Assembly: GCA_934541105.1 (NCBI GenBank)
Contig: CAKTDA010000005.1
Location: forward strand, 186,001-250,000
Reading direction: 5' to 3'
Source of the DNA: an uncultured Luteitalea sp.
GTDB taxonomy: Bacteria; Acidobacteriota; Vicinamibacteria; Vicinamibacterales; Vicinamibacteraceae
Length of the DNA: 64,000 bases
Part shown: one piece after another, positions 32,826-42,452 of the stretch
How positions within the stretch are numbered: position 1 is the stretch's first letter
Layout: every line of letters begins with the position of its first letter
Position numbers and translations under genes: made by a program
Notes under the pieces: model-generated
Told to the model about the DNA's origin: nothing
Seen by the model: the letters and a program-made list of their open reading frames with translations, nothing else
Database searches by the model: none

Positions 32826-34666
32826 TCCGGTGATCCGGAGGGAGGCGTCCCGGCGGCCCCGGCCGCTGCCGGGCGCAGGATCACGTACGTCGGCAGTCCG
32901 ACCGACTTGAAGCGCGCAAGCAGCGCGCGCGCGGGTTCCTCGTCGGGCTGCTCGGCCTGCACCTTCACCTTGACGTACGTCGCGAGCGCTGCCGTCACCG
33001 AGGGATCCTCGAACGTCGTCGAGTCCATCGTCAGGCAGTTCTTGCACCACGTTGCCCAGAAGTCGATCAGCACGGGGCGCTGTTCACGCTCCGCCAGGGC
33101 AAGCCCTTCGCCGAGCGACGCGGTCCAGCCTTCCTGCAGCTTGTCGGCCACGCTGCGGCTCACGGCACCGGCATCGACCCAGCGGTTCTCGAAGAGCGTG
33201 TAGGCCAGGTAGCCGTAGTATGCGGCCGTGGCGAGGATGAGCAGGCCCATGACCTGCTTCACGCGCACCATCCAGGCGCCCGGTTTCGGCAGCCACGCCA
33301 TGCCGGCGCCTGCAAGGGGCCAGGGAATGGCCATCCCGAGGCCGAGCACGAAGGGCAGCGCGAGCGCGAGTGTCGTGCCCCCGGCATAGAGACTGCTGGA
33401 GAAGAGGACGACCTGGATCACCACCGGTGCCACGCAGGCGCCGGCGAGCAGCGCCGCGACGGCCCCCATGGTGAAGGCGAGCGGGAACGAGCCGCGGCGC
33501 CCCTGCGTGTCGGGACCGCGCGCAAGGCTCGAGAAGTCGATCAGGATGACGTCGAACATCGCGAGCGCGAGCACCACGAAGAGGACGGCGATGCCGAGAT
33601 TGAACCAGGGCGACGCGTTGATCGTGCCGAACGTGCCCGCAGTGAGGATCACGATCAGCCCGAGGACGCCGTAGACGAGGGCCATCGCGCCGCCGTAGAC
33701 GAGGCCGAGGAGGAAGCCGCGCTGTCGCGATCCGGCCTGCGCGCCCGCGCCGATGATCGCGAGGTTGATGGGCACCATCGGCAGCACGCACGGCGTCAGG
33801 TTCAGGGCGAGGCCACCGAGCAGGACGATCAGGAGGATCGCGACAGGGCCCCTGCCTTCGAGCAGCCCCTGCTGCGCGACGCCTGCCTCGGCATCGCGGA
33901 CGAAGGCGATGAAGTCGTCGGCCGCCAGGTAGCCGCCCGTCGTGCCGAGCACCGTGAAGCGGTCCAGCCTGGCCATCACGTCGATGTCGGCCGTCGTGGA
34001 GGGTGCCCGATCCGCGGGGCGCACCGGCGCGATGGCGCGCGCGGCGGGCGCGGCAACGGGCTGCGTCGTCCTGCCCTTCGCGAGTTCGGCAAACACGGCG
34101 GCATGCGCGCTTGCCGTCGCGGCGGTCCCCGCCGGCGTGATCCGGACCTTCCATTCGACGGTGGCCGTCTGCGGTGCGAAGCAGATCCGGTCATCGCACG
34201 CCTGGTAGCGCAGGCGGCCTGGGATCACGAGGTCGCCAGGAGGGGTGTCGGGCGCGATGGCGATCTCGGCGCCGGCCACGAACTCGTGCTCGAACACCGC
34301 GAGCGGCTGCGGCTGCCCTTGCTGCTCGAAATCCGAAGGCTCCGGATAGACGAGGTGGCGCACGGTGATGCCTGCCGGCGCGTCCACGACCAGGAGCGTC
34401 GGGATGAGCGAGGGATCGCGCGGGGCGTCCGACTGCACGTGCAGGCCGGCGGGGAGCGCGACGGTCACCGCGAGGCGGGTCGTGGACCCGGCGGCGACGG
34501 CGTCGGATGCCGCGTACGGCGTGACCGTTGCCCGTGGACGCGTCGGCTGTGCCTGGGCGGGCTGGCAGGCGACCACGCCAATCAGGGCGGCCAGCAGCAG
34601 GGTGAGGCGCCGGCCGCCGGCGACGCGTGGTGGGACGGCCGTAGGGCAGGTCACAAACCCGGGCAT
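32822..34666 (-). CDS. dsbD: Thiol:disulfide interchange protein DsbD
   Basis: 614 residues from ATG 34666; the longer frame would overlap the NUDIX start. Signal peptide to about residue 40. The N-terminal alpha domain carries RYQACDDRICFAPQ (its Cys pair). Eight membrane segments follow, with the two transmembrane cysteines in LNLTPCVLPMVPINL and GACVAPVVIQVVLF. The C-terminal thioredoxin domain has DFWATWCKNCLTMD (WCxxC). It carries reducing power from cytoplasmic thioredoxin to periplasmic thiols. It heads a two-gene transcript with the GlcD-type oxidase and is divergent from the NUDIX gene, with only 16 bases between starts. Confidence 0.93.
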   Translation of the reverse strand: MPGFVTCPTAVPPRVAGGRRLTLLLAALIGVVACQPAQAQPTRPRATVTPYAASDAVAAGSTTRLAVTVALPAGLHVQSDAPRDPSLIPTLLVVDAPAGITVRHLVYPEPSDFEQQGQPQPLAVFEHEFVAGAEIAIAPDTPPGDLVIPGRLRYQACDDRICFAPQTATVEWKVRITPAGTAATASAHAAVFAELAKGRTTQPVAAPAARAIAPVRPADRAPSTTADIDVMARLDRFTVLGTTGGYLAADDFIAFVRDAEAGVAQQGLLEGRGPVAILLIVLLGGLALNLTPCVLPMVPINLAIIGAGAQAGSRQRGFLLGLVYGGAMALVYGVLGLIVILTAGTFGTINASPWFNLGIAVLFVVLALAMFDVILIDFSSLARGPDTQGRRGSFPLAFTMGAVAALLAGACVAPVVIQVVLFSSSLYAGGTTLALALPFVLGLGMAIPWPLAGAGMAWLPKPGAWMVRVKQVMGLLILATAAYYGYLAYTLFENRWVDAGAVSRSVADKLQEGWTASLGEGLALAEREQRPVLIDFWATWCKNCLTMDSTTFEDPSVTAALATYVKVKVQAEQPDEEPARALLARFKSVGLPTYVILRPAAAGAAGTPPSGSPE

Positions 34667-34682
34667 AAGGCATGATACGCAC

Positions 34683-35147
34683 ATGCCTCCGCGGCCCAGC
34701 GCCGGCCTGCTCGTCTATCGCACGGGCGGACATGGCCTCGAAGTGCTCCTCGTGCATCCCGGCGGACCGTACTGGAAGCGGCGCGACCTTGGCGCCTGGA
34801 CGATCCCGAAGGGAGAGATCGAGCCCGGGGAGGAGCCGCTCGCGGCCGCGCGCCGTGAGTTCTCGGAAGAGACCGGGTCGACGGTGGACGGGGCCTTCAC
34901 GCGGCTGCAGCCCGTCACGATGCGGAGCGGCAAGGTCGTCCACGCCTGGGCGGTGTCCGGCGACATCGATGCGCGGCGCATCACGAGCGTGACGTTCGCC
35001 ATCGAGTGGCCACCGCGCTCGGGCCGCCAGCAGCAGTTCCCCGAAGTCGATCGCGGCGCCTGGTTCTCGCTGACCGAGGCGCGCCGCCGCATCCTCCCGG
35101 CCCAGGCGCCGTTGCTCGACGACCTGTTGCGCGTCCTGCCGCACTGA
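34683..35147 (+). CDS. NUDIX hydrolase
   Basis: 154 residues from ATG 34683. The NUDIX box is complete: GEIEPGEEPLAAARREFSEE followed by TG, with the REFSEE core. The start SAGLLVYRTGGHGLEVLLVH and DLGAWTIPKGE are the usual flanks. NUDIX proteins cleave nucleoside diphosphates linked to other groups, such as Ap4A, ADP-ribose or oxidised dNTPs; this short cytoplasmic form resembles the Ap4A/diphosphoinositol branch, but the substrate is not certain. The start codons of this gene and dsbD almost touch, so their promoters must overlap coding sequence. Confidence 0.9.
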   Translation: MPPRPSAGLLVYRTGGHGLEVLLVHPGGPYWKRRDLGAWTIPKGEIEPGEEPLAAARREFSEETGSTVDGAFTRLQPVTMRSGKVVHAWAVSGDIDARRITSVTFAIEWPPRSGRQQQFPEVDRGAWFSLTEARRRILPAQAPLLDDLLRVLPH

Positions 35148-35212
35148 CGCGCGACACACCGCGTCTTGCCATCGGACGGTGGCGGCAGCCAGAATGGGGC
35201 TGGAGCCCGGCA

Positions 35213-37246
35213 ATGCCTGCCTCGACCCACTCGCTCGACGTGTGCCTCGCGCTGACCCGCGCGATCGATCGGGCGAGTCACCCGGCCGACATCCACGCCG
35301 CGGCGCTCCGTGCGCTCGAGGATGGCCTCGGGATCACCCGCTCGTCGATCCTGCTCTTCGACCAGGCCGGCATCATGCGTTTCGTGGCCTGGCGCGGGCT
35401 GTCGGACGCCCATCGCCGCGCGGTCGACGGGCATTCGCCGTGGCTCCCCGGCGCGCAGGACGCCTTCCCGATCGTCGTGGAGGACGTCCGCGACGAATCG
35501 TCGCTCGCGGCGTACCTGCCGGCGCTCGAGGCCGAGGGCATTCGCTCGCTGGCCTTCATCCCGCTCGTGTGCGGCGATGGCGTGATCGGCAAGTTCATGC
35601 TGTATGGCTCGGACCGCCTGGCACTCGACGACGAAGCGCTGGCGTTCGTGTCCCTCGTGGCGTCGCAGGTGGCCTTCGCGGTGAGGCAGACGGCCGCAGA
35701 GCTCCGGTCGCGGCGCAACGAGGAGCACCTGCGTTTCGTGCTCGGTGCGGCGTCGATGGGCACGTGGGAGTGGGATCTCCGGGCCGATACGGTCGAGTGG
35801 TCCGAGAAGCTGGCGCAGCTGCACGGGCTCCCCGCCGGCGCCTTCGACGGCACGTTCGCGAGCTACGAGCGCGAGATCCATCCTGCCGATCGCGAGCACG
35901 TACTGGCCTCGGTGCGGCGAGCGATCGACGAGGACGTTCCGCTCGACGTGGAGTACCGCATCGTCGGGCCGGACGGTTCGGTGCGCTGGGTCGAGGGCAA
36001 GGGCCGGGTCGAGTACGAGGACGGACGGCCGGTGCGGATGTCGGGCGTCTGCATCATGGCCACGCGGCGCAAGGAGGAGGAGGGTGCACGGCTTGCCGGC
36101 GCCGAGGCGGCGGATCGAACGAAGGACCAGTTCCTCGCGACCCTGTCGCACGAGTTGCGCACGCCCCTCAACGCCATCCTCGGCTGGGTCCAACTCCTGC
36201 AGGCCGACGCGCTGTCGGCGGCGCGCACGGCCCAGGCGATCGACATCATCGGCCGCAACGCGCGACTCCAGGCACGGCTGATCGAGGACATCCTCGACAT
36301 CTCGCGAATCATCACGGGCAAGCTCGACGTCGAGATGCTGCCGGTCTCGCTGCCGACGATCTTCGAGACGGTGCTCACGGGAATCGCGCCGGCGGCCGAG
36401 GCCGGCCAGATCGTGCTGGATACGCGGATCGCCCCGGGCCTGCCGGTGCTCGAAGGCGACCCGAGGCGACTCCAGCAGGTGCTCGGCGACGTGCTGTCGA
36501 ATGCCGTGAAGTTCACGCCGCCTGGCGGACGCATCGAATGCGCCTGCACGTCCACGCCGACCCAGGTGACGATCGAGGTCACCGACACGGGCGTCGGCGT
36601 GGATCCTGCGTTCCTGCCGCACATGTTCGAGCGCTTCCGGCAGGGCGACAGCCGCAGCACGCGCCAGCACGGGGGGCTCGGGCTCGGCCTGGCCATCGCG
36701 CAGTACCTGATCGGACGGCATGACGGCACGATCACGGCCCACAGCGACGGACCCGGGCGGGGGACGCGGGTGACGATCGTGCTGCCCGTTCCCGCGTCGA
36801 GGCGGCACGCGGCGTCAGCCGGCCTGGCCGGCGATGGCGCCCAGTACGCGCGCTGCCTCGATGGCGCGGTGGTGCTCGTCGTGGACGACGAGCAGGACTC
36901 GCGAGACCTGATCGCGGCCGTGATGGAGTCGGCAGGCGCGCAGGCCACCGTCTGCGCATCGGCGGGAGCTGCGCTGGCCTCGCTCGCCGCGGCGCCCGTG
37001 GATCTCATCGTCGCCGACATCGCGATGCCCGACGTGGACGGAGTCACGCTGATGCAGGAGGTGCGGCGGAGCCATCGGCACGTTCCCGCGATTGCCGTCT
37101 CGGCGCACGCACGACTCGTGGACCGCCGCCGCGCGATGAAGGCGGGCTACGACGCGTATCACACGAAGCCGCTCGATGCCGCCCGCCTCGTGCGCGAGGC
37201 ACTGCACCTGCTCGGGTCCCGCGGCGTTGCCTCCCGGGACGTGTGA
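35213..37246 (+). CDS. GAF-PAS hybrid sensor histidine kinase with receiver domain
   Basis: 677 residues from ATG 35213 (upstream open frame has no ribosome site and overlaps the NUDIX gene). Domain order: GAF (about 1-165), PAS_3 (170-285, with VEYRIVGPDGSVRWVEGKGR), HisKA (QFLATLSHELRTPLNAILGW, phospho-His near residue 312), HATPase_c (N box LGDVLSNAVKFTPPGG, G1 DTGVGVDP, G2 GGLGLGLAIAQYL), and a C-terminal receiver from about 552 (VVDDEQDS, phospho-acceptor in IVADIAMPDVDG near 601, Lys in YHTKPLDA). No membrane segments, so it is a cytoplasmic sensor. No response regulator gene is adjacent; the output partner is unknown. Confidence 0.93.
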   Translation: MPASTHSLDVCLALTRAIDRASHPADIHAAALRALEDGLGITRSSILLFDQAGIMRFVAWRGLSDAHRRAVDGHSPWLPGAQDAFPIVVEDVRDESSLAAYLPALEAEGIRSLAFIPLVCGDGVIGKFMLYGSDRLALDDEALAFVSLVASQVAFAVRQTAAELRSRRNEEHLRFVLGAASMGTWEWDLRADTVEWSEKLAQLHGLPAGAFDGTFASYEREIHPADREHVLASVRRAIDEDVPLDVEYRIVGPDGSVRWVEGKGRVEYEDGRPVRMSGVCIMATRRKEEEGARLAGAEAADRTKDQFLATLSHELRTPLNAILGWVQLLQADALSAARTAQAIDIIGRNARLQARLIEDILDISRIITGKLDVEMLPVSLPTIFETVLTGIAPAAEAGQIVLDTRIAPGLPVLEGDPRRLQQVLGDVLSNAVKFTPPGGRIECACTSTPTQVTIEVTDTGVGVDPAFLPHMFERFRQGDSRSTRQHGGLGLGLAIAQYLIGRHDGTITAHSDGPGRGTRVTIVLPVPASRRHAASAGLAGDGAQYARCLDGAVVLVVDDEQDSRDLIAAVMESAGAQATVCASAGAALASLAAAPVDLIVADIAMPDVDGVTLMQEVRRSHRHVPAIAVSAHARLVDRRRAMKAGYDAYHTKPLDAARLVREALHLLGSRGVASRDV

Positions 37247-37272
37247 GCGCCGCCGCTCACAGCCTCATGCCG

Positions 37273-38712
37273 CTACCGCCGTGCAGCGGCCCACGCGATG
37301 AAGTGCTTCCAGTTCGGCGCGTCGGTGTGGCCGCCGTCGTGCTGTCGCCACGCGAGGTCGCCATCGAGCAGGTTCGCGTTGACCGCCGGCATCGGCGTCG
37401 TCAGCCATGGTCCATCGACGCCGACGTCGCGTGCGCCGAGCAGCCGATAGACGGGCCCGGCGGCAAGCGTCGCCATCCAGGCACCGCGCTGATCGATCCA
37501 GTGGGCATCGCCCTGCTCGGGCACGCCGTGACTGATGAAGACGCGGCGTGGTGCGCAGAGCGCGATCAACTGGTGAGTATCGACCGGGAGATCGCCTGCG
37601 GTGCGGATGCCGTCGCGTGCGGCCGCGGCGCCGTAGGTCAGGAACCTCCCGGCAAACCAGTGATACTCGCCCGATCCCGTCAGGTTCTCGATGACCTCGC
37701 CGTACCGTCGGCGATAGAGCTTGGCGCCGCCGGCGCCCGATGATGCGATGAGGCCCATCGCGAACCGCGGGTCGAAGGCCATCGTCACGAGCGCTGCCTT
37801 GCCGTAGCGCGACACGCCGTCGATGCCGACGCGCGCCGCGTCCACCATCGGGTCCGTCTGGAGATGGTCGAGCGCCCGGCTCGCACCCCAGGCCCACGCG
37901 CGCAGGGCGCCCCAGTCGGAGGGAGCGCGCCGGCGTCCCCCGTTCACGAGGCCGATGATGCCGCGCGTCAACCCGGCGCCGTTGTCGGCCTGGATGCTCG
38001 TCGGGTGCAGGTAGGCATATCCCCAGCCGGCCGCGATCAACTGCTCGTGGGCCGGGGGATCGTCGCCCGGTCGCGGCGCAGGAGGCCTGAATGCCGCCGG
38101 CAGGGCCGGCGGCGGATCGCCGGGCAGCCCGCCACTGCGGAACATGATCATCACCGGCACGCGATCGTGGACGTCGGCCGGAGTCACGAGCATGAGCGTG
38201 ATGTCCACGCTGATTGCCGGGTGCGCCGAGTTGTCCACGTGGCCCACGAGTTCCCGGCCTCGCACCGGCCGACCGGCAACGTGCGTGGACACGCGTCGCA
38301 CCTCGCGCCACGTGACCCTCGGCACGTCCGCCGGCACGCGCCCGTAGATCTCGCGCGCGAAGTCGTCGGCGATCTCCGCGCGCCGCTGCGGCCACTGCCG
38401 CGCTGCCGTCACCCGCGTGCCGTCGCGCCGCTCGAGCACGTCGGGCAGGGTGGGGAAGGGGTTGGCCTTCGACTCGTCGGTGTTTGCGTAATCAGGCGAC
38501 GACGGGTTTCCGCTCGGCCCGCGGCGCATCGCCGTGACTCCGAGTTGCCGCTGCATGTCGGCGTAGTCGTCGGCCGTCTCCTGCGCGAGGCGCGCTCGCG
38601 CCGCCGCAATCGCGGGATCGACGGCAGGCGCCGCTGGCGCCGGCTGCTGTGCCCGCAGCCCGGTGCCGAGGGCGATGAACGCACACAGCAGGCCGAGGAC
38701 CGTTCGTTGCAT
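37273..38712 (-). CDS. Secreted CE15-like (glucuronoyl esterase-type) alpha/beta hydrolase
   Basis: 479 residues from ATG 38712, with GGAGG seven bases upstream. Signal peptide ends ALGTGLRAQQ. The nucleophile is in RVGIDGVSRYGKAAL, the G-x-S-R-x-G-K motif of CE15 esterases, and the catalytic His in DGGHTDAPNWKHF near the end. Glucuronoyl esterases cut ester bonds between lignin and glucuronic acid on xylan; bacterial members vary widely and some are unproven. The N-terminal 100 residues contain LPDVLERRDGTRVTAARQWP, a common start of these proteins. It lies downstream of the Oar-like receptor in the same direction, 109 bases away. Confidence 0.8.
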   Translation of the reverse strand: MQRTVLGLLCAFIALGTGLRAQQPAPAAPAVDPAIAAARARLAQETADDYADMQRQLGVTAMRRGPSGNPSSPDYANTDESKANPFPTLPDVLERRDGTRVTAARQWPQRRAEIADDFAREIYGRVPADVPRVTWREVRRVSTHVAGRPVRGRELVGHVDNSAHPAISVDITLMLVTPADVHDRVPVMIMFRSGGLPGDPPPALPAAFRPPAPRPGDDPPAHEQLIAAGWGYAYLHPTSIQADNGAGLTRGIIGLVNGGRRRAPSDWGALRAWAWGASRALDHLQTDPMVDAARVGIDGVSRYGKAALVTMAFDPRFAMGLIASSGAGGAKLYRRRYGEVIENLTGSGEYHWFAGRFLTYGAAAARDGIRTAGDLPVDTHQLIALCAPRRVFISHGVPEQGDAHWIDQRGAWMATLAAGPVYRLLGARDVGVDGPWLTTPMPAVNANLLDGDLAWRQHDGGHTDAPNWKHFIAWAAARR

Positions 38713-38821
38713 CACGATTCCTCCAATCTCACGGTATCGTCCGCGGCGCGCCCGGGAGGGCGCCGACGGAGGCACACCGGCCCTCGGGCCACGCTGGAGT
38801 TCGAGCGGCGCCCACGGACGG

Positions 38822-41800
38822 TCAGAACCTGACCTTCACGGCCATCTGGACGTTGCGTTCGGTCGTGCCGCACAGCGCGCACGACGGGTTGGGCAGCATC
38901 GCCGTGATCTGGCCGAAGAGCGGGTTGCCCAGCGTGCCGTTCGGCTGCGCGAACTGCGGGTTGTTCAGCAGGTTGAACGCCTCGACTCGGAACTCCGTGT
39001 CGAGCCGCCCGATACGCGTCGTCTTGATCACCGAGAAGTCGATGTTGAACTGGCCGGGGCCGCGCAGGATGTTGCGGCCCGAGTCGCCATAGGTGCCCGT
39101 GACGTCTGCCGGCGACTGGAACGCCGACGTGTCGAACCAGCGTTCGATCGTCGGATTGTCGAGCCGCCCATCGGCAATGCGGTTGGGACGGTTGCCGGTG
39201 CCGGTCGACTGCACGCCCTGCGTCTGGCCCACGGTGAACGGGAGCCCCGAGCGCAGGTAGAGGATGCCGCTCGTCTGCCAGTTGCCGTACCAGCGCCCGC
39301 GCGCAAGCGGCAGTTCGTACACCCAGCTCGAGCTGAGCGTGTGGGTCACGTCGTAGTCCGACGGGCCGCGGTTGTACTGCGGGTCGTAGACGTTCGTGAG
39401 CGTCACGCCGCCATCGTTGTCGGAGTTGAGGTCGATGGCCTTGTTCCAGGTGTAGGAGTTCAGCACCGAGAAGTTGTCCGCGAACCGCCGCTGGAACTTC
39501 ACGAGCAGGCCGTGGTAGTCGAGCGTGCCGCGGCTCTGCACCTGACCGATGCTGCGCAGCGCCGGGGCGACGGCCGCATACGGGCGATTGACGTTCGGGT
39601 CGGTCACGCCGACGACGGGCGGCGCCTGGTTGGGATCGCCCTTCAGCAGCATGTTGCGTCCCTGCGAGCCCACGTAGGCGACTTCCACCATGTAGTTCCG
39701 GCCCAGTTGCTTCTGGACGTTGATGTTCCAGTTGCGGGCGTAGCCGTCGCGGAAGTGGATGTCGAAGATCGAGCGGGTCGTTCCCGACGGCGGACGGTTC
39801 GGGTCCACGCCCGGAGGCGCCGGCAGTCCCTCGGAGACGCGCAGCGTCGTCGCGCCCGCGGCGGTGTTGAACGCAGTGGACTGGAGGAAGGGCGGGTTCT
39901 GCGCCTTCGACGACGAGGTGCCGCCGGGGGTGAAGTTCCAGAACAGCCCGAATCCGCCACGCACGACGAGCCGCGCATCGCCGGTGACGTCGTAGGCGAA
40001 GCCGAGGCGCGGGGCGAGGTCGCGCTTCGAATAGGTCTGGAGATAGCGGCCGACCTGGACGCCGTCGATCACCGCGTCGGGCGACGCGACGACGAAGCGG
40101 CCGGTGCTGACGTCGAAGTTCGACTGGCGATCGTCGACCTCGACCCACGGCACGAACACGTCCCAGCGCAGTCCGAGGTTCAGCGTGAGGCGGTTGGTCA
40201 CGCGGAAGTCGTCCTGCACGTAGAGCGCGTATTCCGGCCGCTTCTCGGTGTACGTCTCGGCGTCGAACAGGTTGCGCGTCTTCGTCGTCGCGTAGCCGAG
40301 CAGGAAGCTCGCGACGTCGAGACCGGTGTTCGCCTGGATCACGCAGCCGGTTGCGCGCCCCGCGCAGTTGGACGTCTGGTTGTTCGTGAACGCGAAGTTG
40401 CCGACGATCGTGTCGGCGTTGAGGATCTCGCGCGAGCGCCAGGTGATGCTGCCGCCGACCTTCACCGTGTGTCGGCCCTTGAGCCACGTCACGTTGTCGA
40501 AGATCTGGAAGTCGTTCTGGTTGGTGATGAGCGGCTGGTTGCTGTTGGCGCCGAGGTTGCGAATCGTCTGGAAGTTCAGCTGCGTCATCGCCGACGTCGC
40601 CTCGTTGAGGTTGATGCCGGGGATGCCCACCGAGGCCGCGACGTTGTTGCCGTAGTCGATCGGCGTCATGAAGAACTTGATCGAGTTCCAGCCGAAGCGC
40701 ACCTCGTTCAGCCAGTTGTTGCCGAAGGTGTGGGTGTCGTTGAAGGCGAAGCTCTGCGCGTCGATGTCGCCGGTGCCGGCGCCGAAGGTCGCGCCCGCAT
40801 CGCCGTGCGGCAGCGTGGCCGGCAGGTTGCGCACCGTCTTCTGGTTGCTGTAGCGCCCGAAGAACCGGTTGGCATTCGAGAGCACGTGATCGACCTTGAC
40901 GTCGAACTGGTTGTCCTCACGTGTAAGCGTCGGGTTGATGAGGTAGTTGTTGATCGCCTGTCCCGTCGCGCTCACCGAGCCTGCGGTGTTGGGCTCCGGG
41001 TAGAGCTGCGCGAGGATGTTGGCCGACGCCGAATCCCACCGGTCGCGCGGGATCACGTTGTTCGGGAAGGGCTGGCCGGTCAGCGGATCATAGATGACGC
41101 GGTTGATCTCGCCGAAGTCGCCGCTCCGCATCCGCATCGACGGCACCGTCGAGAGGTAGGTCTGGCCGGCGTTGATCCGGAGGCCCTGGTAGTCGGCGAA
41201 GAAGAACGTGCGGTCGCGCACGAGGCGTCCGCCGATCGTGCCGCCGAACTGGTTCTGCGTGAAGTCCGGCTTGGGACGCCCCGCGCGGTTGTTGAAGAAG
41301 TTGTTCGCGTCGAACGCGTCGTTGCGGAAGAACTCGAACGCGCTGCCGCGGTAATCGTTCGATCCCGACTTGATCTGCAGGTTGACCACGCCGCCGAGCG
41401 ACCGGCCGAACTCGGCCGAGTACGTGCTCGTCTGCAGCTTGAACTCGTCGATCGCATCCGGGCTCGGGAAGATGACCACCGTCTGCAGCCACGTCTCGTT
41501 GTTGTCCACGCCGTCGAGCACGTAGTTGTTGTCGCGCGGTCGTTGGCCGTTGGCCGAGAACGCGGCCGACGCGCGCCAGGCGAGCGATCCGGCGCCGTCG
41601 ATGTTGGAACCGGGGATGCCGCGCATCACGCCGGGGATCGTGCGCGTCAGGCTCACGAAATTGCGCCCGTTGAGCGGCAGCGCCTTGATCTGCTCCTCGG
41701 CCACCGTCGTGGACAGGTCCGAACTGTTGGGCTGCACCAGCGGTGTCTCGGCGACGATCTCGACCGTCTCGGTCATCGCACCGACCTCGAGCCGGACGTC

Positions 41801-42151
41801 GATGCGCACGCGCTGGTCCACGCTCACCGTGATGCCCTCGAGCACCACGGCCTTGAAGCCCTGCAGTTCGGCGTTGACCCGGTACGTGCCCGTCGGAATC
41901 GACGGCGCGGTGTACTCGCCGTTCGTATTGGTGACGTAGACACGTGACTGGCTCGTGCCGACCTGGGTGACCGTGACGGTCACACCCGGCATCACCGCAC
42001 CGGTGTTGTCGGTCACCGTGCCGAGGATGGTGCCCGTCACGGCCTGCGCCGTGACGAGGCGCGGTGCGAGCAGGGCAATGACGAAGACCACGAGTGTCGC
42101 CGGCGCGACGCGGGCCGCCCGGCCTCTTCGCAAGAGCAAACGCGTGAACAT
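38822..42151 (-). CDS. Oar-like TonB-dependent outer-membrane receptor
   Basis: 1109 residues from ATG 42151, with GGAGGTCC upstream; the frame runs on further but without a ribosome site. Signal peptide to about residue 36. A carboxypeptidase-regulatory domain follows (VMPGVTVTVTQVGTSQSR, then SIPTGTYRVNAELQGFKAVV), then the plug (LPLNGRNFVSLTRTIPGV, LDGVDNNETWLQTVVIFP, RSLGGVVNLQIKSGSN) and a 22-strand-type barrel ending in Phe (VQMAVKVRF). This type is very abundant in Acidobacteria and is linked to uptake or export of large polymers. The neighbouring CE15-like esterase suggests plant or glycan polymer. No SusD partner is present. Confidence 0.9.
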   Translation of the reverse strand: MFTRLLLRRGRAARVAPATLVVFVIALLAPRLVTAQAVTGTILGTVTDNTGAVMPGVTVTVTQVGTSQSRVYVTNTNGEYTAPSIPTGTYRVNAELQGFKAVVLEGITVSVDQRVRIDVRLEVGAMTETVEIVAETPLVQPNSSDLSTTVAEEQIKALPLNGRNFVSLTRTIPGVMRGIPGSNIDGAGSLAWRASAAFSANGQRPRDNNYVLDGVDNNETWLQTVVIFPSPDAIDEFKLQTSTYSAEFGRSLGGVVNLQIKSGSNDYRGSAFEFFRNDAFDANNFFNNRAGRPKPDFTQNQFGGTIGGRLVRDRTFFFADYQGLRINAGQTYLSTVPSMRMRSGDFGEINRVIYDPLTGQPFPNNVIPRDRWDSASANILAQLYPEPNTAGSVSATGQAINNYLINPTLTREDNQFDVKVDHVLSNANRFFGRYSNQKTVRNLPATLPHGDAGATFGAGTGDIDAQSFAFNDTHTFGNNWLNEVRFGWNSIKFFMTPIDYGNNVAASVGIPGINLNEATSAMTQLNFQTIRNLGANSNQPLITNQNDFQIFDNVTWLKGRHTVKVGGSITWRSREILNADTIVGNFAFTNNQTSNCAGRATGCVIQANTGLDVASFLLGYATTKTRNLFDAETYTEKRPEYALYVQDDFRVTNRLTLNLGLRWDVFVPWVEVDDRQSNFDVSTGRFVVASPDAVIDGVQVGRYLQTYSKRDLAPRLGFAYDVTGDARLVVRGGFGLFWNFTPGGTSSSKAQNPPFLQSTAFNTAAGATTLRVSEGLPAPPGVDPNRPPSGTTRSIFDIHFRDGYARNWNINVQKQLGRNYMVEVAYVGSQGRNMLLKGDPNQAPPVVGVTDPNVNRPYAAVAPALRSIGQVQSRGTLDYHGLLVKFQRRFADNFSVLNSYTWNKAIDLNSDNDGGVTLTNVYDPQYNRGPSDYDVTHTLSSSWVYELPLARGRWYGNWQTSGILYLRSGLPFTVGQTQGVQSTGTGNRPNRIADGRLDNPTIERWFDTSAFQSPADVTGTYGDSGRNILRGPGQFNIDFSVIKTTRIGRLDTEFRVEAFNLLNNPQFAQPNGTLGNPLFGQITAMLPNPSCALCGTTERNVQMAVKVRF

Positions 42152-42452
42152 GCGGACCTCCAGGTGGGATCGCGGGCCGCTCGGCGGACCGACCGCACGC
42201 CGGGATACCGGAGTGAGGGCGGCAGACGGACGGCAAATCGCTGTTCTGGTGCGCGTGGAAGATGCCCTAAGTCCCACGACGGGTCAAAACTAGTTTGTGG
42301 TCCGCTGCGTCGTCGGCTCGGCCACTCGAGCGAACTGTCGAACTGGAGGCGCCGCCAGGGAGGGGAGGCTGTCGGGTTGCGGGAGGTGGGTGATGCTGCC
42401 ACGCGCCCACGAGAGGGCGAGCGCGTGACAGGCGCCGAGGAGGTGCTGCTGC
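42152..42452. other. Intergenic region upstream of the Oar-like receptor
   Basis: About 300 bases with no convincing gene. It must hold the promoter of the receptor (minus strand). The only notable AT-rich feature is AAACTAGTTT (42285-42294), a perfect ten-base palindrome in a GC-rich context, some 135 bases before the start. A purine-rich stretch (42350-42400) has no pattern I can interpret. Confidence 0.5.

Noticed and set aside
38663..41947. A 1094-codon open frame on the plus strand
   Set aside because: It is the exact antisense of the Oar-like receptor gene; the translation is Arg/Val/Glu-rich without domains, while the minus frame has the full receptor pattern.
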